Positions 6,043-9,583 of a stretch of 9,583 nt of DNA are shown piece after piece. The notes beneath the pieces are model-generated. The model saw only the letters and a program-made list of their open reading frames with translations, had not been told where the DNA came from and did not search any database. This DNA is from Acidobacteriota bacterium. GTDB lineage: Bacteria > Acidobacteriota > Terriglobia > UBA7540. Made by a program: the position numbers and the translations under genes. The stretch covers positions 1-9,583 of the forward strand of contig JAKASH010000072.1 of assembly GCA_021828225.1 (NCBI GenBank). The letters are read 5' to 3'. Within the stretch, counting starts at the first letter, position 1. Each line of letters begins with the position of its first letter.

Positions 6043-7227
6043 CTAGGGGGATGGCTTGAGGCTGGCCGTCTCCCGGTCGTAGACATAGTGGATGATGCTG
6101 CCATCTTTGATGCGCTCCACTGCCTCGTCAATGACGAATAAGGGCACCAAGAACCATTCCTCGGGCTGCACCGGGTGCCCGAAGCGGTCGTGGATGGTGA
6201 TGTTCAGCCGTGCCGGCGCGAACAGGCGGTGGAGCAGATGTTCCAGCCGCGTACGGTGGATGCCTGCTAGCTTGTAGGTTGCCACTACCTCGACTTGGGC
6301 CAGCAGATAGGTGGCCTCATTCTCGGCGTTGGCGATCCGGCTTTCGACCTTGCCTCCCGTCACCCCGATTTTGTGAATAAGCTCGCGGTGTTGTGCGACA
6401 TAGGGGTCAGTCGATAGCGAACGCAGAACGTAGATGGTACCACTTTCCACATCGTCGGCATCGAAATCACCACCAAGGGTGAGTTGCCCCGTTTCGGGCG
6501 ACGCCAGGCGCCTAGCCGCCGGGTCATTGTAGAAGGCCCGCTGCAGGGAGCGCAGCAGCAGATTGCTCTCCGTGCCATTGGAATAAATGACGCGCAAGCG
6601 CCGATCCACTTCGCCGGCAGTGGTTTTTAAAGGCTCCCCAATCTCTGCGACGTAAAGGGTGAGCCCATCTAAGACAAAAAAATCTCCGCCTTCAATGGCG
6701 CGGCGTCCCGCCTCGATGGGCTGGGACTGCCGCATACCGGTCTGGATATCGGTTTGCACCCGCTCGAACAAGGGCCGAAAGGTCTCGAAATCCTTGCACG
6801 GCTTGCGGTCGGCGACCTCCTCCGCGGCACGTTTCTCGGCACTGGTACGGACATGGCGCAGTACTGTGATGTCGCTTGCCTCGTCCGCACCGGCCAGTTC
6901 AGCGGCCAAGTCGTCGAGATCAGCAATATCCGCTGCTTGCGCGGTGGCGTGCTCTGTGGCTAGCAAGTCCTGATGATCCAGCGGCTCCAGCAGAGTCCGG
7001 CACTCCGGAAGCGCCCGCAAGCGATCCAGGCGCACGGCGTAGAGGCGCTCGAAGATATCCCGATCTTCCCCATGCTGCGGTACCCGTCCGTGGGTTGCCA
7101 CAAAGCGTTGGATGTCCTCAAAACCCGCGATAAGGCGCTCTTCTCTAGCCGTGCGTCCGTCTTTTTTCTCGGGTGGCGCGAAGTCGGCTAGTTCTGCCGC
7201 AAGGTCGTCGAGTTCGGTATTACTCAT
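6043..7227 (-). CDS. GIY-YIG family nuclease with N-terminal helical region
   Basis: 394 residues. The C-terminal part matches the GIY-YIG fold in the T5orf172-like group: [10 protein letters not shown] (263-272, the GIY strand), [14 protein letters not shown] (285-298, a YIG-equivalent KIG and the conserved Arg 298), [11 protein letters not shown] (326-336, probable catalytic Glu 329) and [11 protein letters not shown] (351-361). Catalysis would be metal-dependent DNA cleavage. The N-terminal half is acidic and helical; the nine-residue motif LDDLAAELA occurs twice (6-14 and 104-112), flanking a segment with HGRVP (46-50). The frame is open for 11 more codons upstream, but the start chosen is the ATG at 7227, which has GAGGGA four bases before it and overlaps the helicase stop in ATGAGTAA. 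The overlap argues that helicase and nuclease are made together and act as a complex. The GIY and YIG tripeptides are degenerate, so activity should not be assumed. Confidence 0.82.
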   Translation of the reverse strand: MSNTELDDLAAELADFAPPEKKDGRTAREERLIAGFEDIQRFVATHGRVPQHGEDRDIFERLYAVRLDRLRALPECRTLLEPLDHQDLLATEHATAQAADIADLDDLAAELAGADEASDITVLRHVRTSAEKRAAEEVADRKPCKDFETFRPLFERVQTDIQTGMRQSQPIEAGRRAIEGGDFFVLDGLTLYVAEIGEPLKTTAGEVDRRLRVIYSNGTESNLLLRSLQRAFYNDPAARRLASPETGQLTLGGDFDADDVESGTIYVLRSLSTDPYVAQHRELIHKIGVTGGKVESRIANAENEATYLLAQVEVVATYKLAGIHRTRLEHLLHRLFAPARLNITIHDRFGHPVQPEEWFLVPLFVIDEAVERIKDGSIIHYVYDRETASLKPSP

Positions 7228-9274
7228 AGCGTCCCTCTGTCTTGAAGCGCATGAAGGCAACCGCGCCCTCGGCCATACGTCGCTCCCAAGGATCCTGAGC
7301 AGTTAGCGACGGAACACGTCCCCGCTCCTTCTTGAACTGCACGGCACGAACGGCCAACTCCTTCGCCTCCTCTGGTGTGAGACTCGTGCGCTTTGCCGTG
7401 ATGGCCGCCGCGACCTGCTTCAGACTCTCCTCGCTCATGGCCTTGGCGAGAATGGCGTAGGCTTCTCCAAAGGGATTGATGCGGTCGATGAGGTCAATAT
7501 CCAGTTCCCGCACATCCATGGCAAAGCGGCGTACTCCGTGGATCAGGGCGGTGTTGAGGGCGCCGTCCTGCGTGCCTTCGGTGACGATCCGCTTGGCCTG
7601 CTGGGTGAGATTCAGTGCAGCGACGGCGTGTTGGCGCACCGCCTCCTGGTCTTCGGTGTCGAGTTCCGGATATTTGTCCTTGATGATCTTGCCGAGACGT
7701 AGTTGGGTCAGCTCTTCCGGTACGAGATCCTCATCAAACAGCCCCCGTTCGATGCTGGGCTTGTCCTGCACGAAAGCGGCGATCACTTCGTTCAGATCCT
7801 CCCGACAGATGCGGACCGCCTCTAGGCTTTTGGGTTCAGCCAGTCCCTTGATCTCAATTTGGAATGCCCCTGACTGCTCGTTGATGCCAACATTGCAGCG
7901 ATCAGGATTGTAGCCCTCCTGACCATAATCAAAACCCGGGGCTGGGCCATTGTCGGGATTTTTGGCTTTGAACTCGAAGCGTGGGGCTAGGACCTGCTCC
8001 ATCAGGAGGCTGGCAGCGATGGCCTTCAGGGTGTCGTTGACGGCTTCGGTGACGGCGGCTTCTGCCGCATCCGGCTCAGCGATGAGGTTGGTGAAACGGG
8101 CGCGGGTCTTGCCCGGCGCGTCGCGGGTAGCGCGACCAATGATCTGGACAATCTCGGTGAGACTCGCCCGGTAGCCCACAGTCAGTGCGTGTTCGCACCA
8201 GATCCAGTCGAAGCCTTCTTTGGCCATACCCAGGGCGATGATGATGTCGACATGGTCGCGGTTATTCTTCTGCGCGGGGTCTTTGAGAGCAGCGGATACC
8301 CGGTCACGTTTGCTGGCATCGTCATCTACCAGATCGGCAATCCGCAACACCCGCCCATCTGGCCGCTGGACGAGCTGGAACCCAGTCGTGGGGTCGGTAC
8401 CTTGCCACGTTCCCAGTGCCTCAAGGATGTGCTCCACCTCACGCATCTTGTCCTTCGTACTCTCACGGGAATTGACGTTGGGAATGTGTAGGATAGTTTT
8501 CTCGGCGGGATCGAGGACCTGAAGAATTTCCTCGACGTAAGCTCCGCTGTAGAAGAAATAGCCAATATCCAGCTGCTTCAGGTACTCGTAGCCGTTCAGT
8601 TGCTCGTAGTAGGTATAGGTGACGGATTCGAACTTGGCCTCGTCCGACGGGGCCAGCACCGCTTCGGCGTCGCCCCGGAAGTAGGAGCCAGTCATGGCAA
8701 CGATGTGGGTCTTGCCGCGAGCGATGAATTGGCCCAGATGCGTGCCCAGCTTGTTGTCTGGATTGGAGGAAACATGGTGAAACTCGTCAATCGCAATAAG
8801 TCGATCGTCGAAGGCCTCGACACCGTAGGCATCGACGGCAAAGCGGAAGGTCGCATGAGTGCAGACCAATACCTGGTCTCTGCTCTCTAGGAATGCGCCG
8901 ACCGCCTTGACCTTGCCGCCATTGTCGGTACCTGGGGCATTGCAGAGGTTCCATTTGGGTTCCACCCGCCAGTCGGCCCAGAAACCATACTGCGACAGTG
9001 GCTCATCGTTGAAGCTAGCGCCAATGGCTTTCTCCGGTACCACGATGATGGCCTTCTTGATGCCCTGGTTGTGCAATTTGTCCAGCGCAATGAACATGAG
9101 GGCACGACTCTTGCCGGAGGCGGGAGGCGACTTGATTAGCAGGTATTGCTCACCACGTTTTTCATAGGCACGCTCCTGCATAGGGCGCATCCCCAAGGCA
9201 TTGGCTTTGGTGGATGCGCCACTACGGGCGTAGGTGACAGAGACCGAGGGGACAGATCTCATGTTTATGCTCAT
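7220..9274 (-). CDS. Superfamily 2 DEAD/DEAH-type DNA helicase
   Basis: 684-residue ATP-dependent helicase or translocase. Core motifs are RPMQERAYE (30-38, Q-like), Walker A SPPASGKS (49-56), VVPEKAIGASF (78-88, Ia), DEFHH (163-167, motif II), MTGSY (194-198, motif III), ALGMAKEGFDW (347-357, motif V) and QIIGRATR (377-384, motif VI with arginine fingers). It has the RecA-pair layout of ResIII/type I and type III restriction translocases, but no nuclease or HsdR N-terminal domain. The region after about 430 is helical and uncharacterised, ending in a GRVP-containing motif (647-674) also found near the N-terminus of the adjoining nuclease. The first ATG (9274) is used because a GGGGAGAGG tract precedes it; a second Met at residue 5 is too far from it. 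The start overlaps the preceding gene stop (ATGA) and the end overlaps the GIY-YIG gene by 8 bases. Likely the motor of a nuclease-helicase defence complex; the system name is not known. Confidence 0.9.
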   Translation of the reverse strand: MSINMRSVPSVSVTYARSGASTKANALGMRPMQERAYEKRGEQYLLIKSPPASGKSRALMFIALDKLHNQGIKKAIIVVPEKAIGASFNDEPLSQYGFWADWRVEPKWNLCNAPGTDNGGKVKAVGAFLESRDQVLVCTHATFRFAVDAYGVEAFDDRLIAIDEFHHVSSNPDNKLGTHLGQFIARGKTHIVAMTGSYFRGDAEAVLAPSDEAKFESVTYTYYEQLNGYEYLKQLDIGYFFYSGAYVEEILQVLDPAEKTILHIPNVNSRESTKDKMREVEHILEALGTWQGTDPTTGFQLVQRPDGRVLRIADLVDDDASKRDRVSAALKDPAQKNNRDHVDIIIALGMAKEGFDWIWCEHALTVGYRASLTEIVQIIGRATRDAPGKTRARFTNLIAEPDAAEAAVTEAVNDTLKAIAASLLMEQVLAPRFEFKAKNPDNGPAPGFDYGQEGYNPDRCNVGINEQSGAFQIEIKGLAEPKSLEAVRICREDLNEVIAAFVQDKPSIERGLFDEDLVPEELTQLRLGKIIKDKYPELDTEDQEAVRQHAVAALNLTQQAKRIVTEGTQDGALNTALIHGVRRFAMDVRELDIDLIDRINPFGEAYAILAKAMSEESLKQVAAAITAKRTSLTPEEAKELAVRAVQFKKERGRVPSLTAQDPWERRMAEGAVAFMRFKTEGRYE
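7232..7237 (-). promoter_or_regulatory. Ribosome-binding site that decides the GIY-YIG gene start
   Basis: GAGGGA on the minus strand, 4 bases before the ATG at 7227, inside the end of the helicase gene. It favours this start over an upstream ATG at 7260. Confidence 0.5.
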
Positions 9275-9583
9275 TTCCTCTCCCCTGCAATACTTGCAAG
9301 TGCAGCCTTAAGAACTTGTAGACAGAGCCTCGCTGTATGTTCATCGGGCGTAAAACGTGACACCATTTGTTCATAAGGGTGAATGTAGTTGCGAAAATCC
9401 CGTAAGCCGTGGCTGAATTTTTTCACGTCAGGTTTGAGCAAATCAATCTCACAGGCGACATCAATAAATTGGGCAAGACTCCAATCGTGAAACTGTTTTA
9501 CCTTACCGTCATTAGTCTTTGGACTTACAGAAGCCTGATTGAACAGAGCCGGCGACTTCTGGGCCGCTCCAAGCAGAACTGCC
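9271..9583 (-). CDS. Unrecognised protein, C-terminal 103 residues, HEPN-like helix
   Basis: Only the 3' end is in the window; the gene continues beyond 9583. The visible part is all-helical by eye: SLAQFIDVACEIDLL, then FSHGLRDFRNYIHPYEQMVS, then TARLCLQVLKAALASIAGERK. RDFRNYIH fits the R-x(4-6)-H pattern of HEPN-fold domains (R-D-F-R-N-Y-I-H), and 'RDxRNxIHP'-type segments are frequent in uncharacterised proteins near restriction loci. HEPN domains often serve as RNases or helical bundle partners; which applies here cannot be decided without the rest of the protein. Its TGA overlaps the helicase ATG by two bases within ATGA, so it belongs to the same transcription unit and is probably a functional partner of the helicase and nuclease. 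Confidence 0.7.
   Translation of the reverse strand, partial: AVLLGAAQKSPALFNQASVSPKTNDGKVKQFHDWSLAQFIDVACEIDLLKPDVKKFSHGLRDFRNYIHPYEQMVSRFTPDEHTARLCLQVLKAALASIAGERK

Noticed and set aside
9285..9305. Nested palindrome around ACTTGCAAGT (9292-9301) with flanking CTGCA/TGCAG, just before the helicase gene
   Set aside because: It lies in the coding end of the upstream gene, has a short stem and no T-run, and could be chance; too weak to call an operator or terminator.

Overview
This is a dense bacterial accessory region, best read as a piece of a genome-defence island. Eight protein genes and one gene remnant all lie on the minus strand and fill almost the whole window. Read in transcription order, from high to low coordinates, they encode: (1) the C-terminal end of an unrecognised protein with a HEPN-like 'RDFRNYIH' helix (9271-9583, cut by the window edge); (2) a superfamily 2 DNA helicase/ATPase; (3) a GIY-YIG-type nuclease with an N-terminal helical region; (4) a coiled-coil DUF2130 protein with a PD-(D/E)XK-like core; (5) a 56-codon fragment resembling the extreme C-terminus of a type I restriction HsdR subunit, in frame directly after the DUF2130 stop; (6) an Mrr-type restriction endonuclease with two N-terminal HARE-type winged helices; (7) a compact UvrD/Rep-type superfamily 1 helicase; (8) a DarT-like (DUF4433) ADP-ribosyltransferase; (9) an ADP-ribosylglycohydrolase (ARH/DraG fold), cut at its C-terminus by the window start.

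There seem to be two functional blocks. Block A (about 4721-9583) is HEPN-like protein, helicase, GIY-YIG nuclease and DUF2130, with overlapping or closely spaced genes. The HsdR-like scar at its end suggests it sits in a former or remodelled type I restriction-modification locus; hsdM and hsdS, if present, would lie beyond 9583. Block B (1-4503) is a four-gene cassette, Mrr-HARE nuclease, UvrD-like helicase, DarT, ADP-ribosylglycohydrolase, whose reading frames overlap by 1, 4 and 11 bases. Such overlaps imply translational coupling and joint function.

The most interesting hypothesis is that block B is a composite defence or toxin-antitoxin system. A modified-DNA-sensing nuclease and a helicase would expose single-stranded DNA to a DNA-base ADP-ribosyltransferase. 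The ARH-fold hydrolase would act as the reversal or antitoxin partner, in place of the macrodomain protein DarG or a NADAR protein.

The organism cannot be named. Moderately high GC, strong AGGAGG-type ribosome-binding sites and the gene families suggest a proteobacterium, but that is an impression. No rRNA, tRNA, CRISPR array, transposase or clear terminator was seen. No intergenic stretch exceeds 300 bases. The longest gap between intact genes (4504-4720) is mostly occupied by the HsdR-like remnant.
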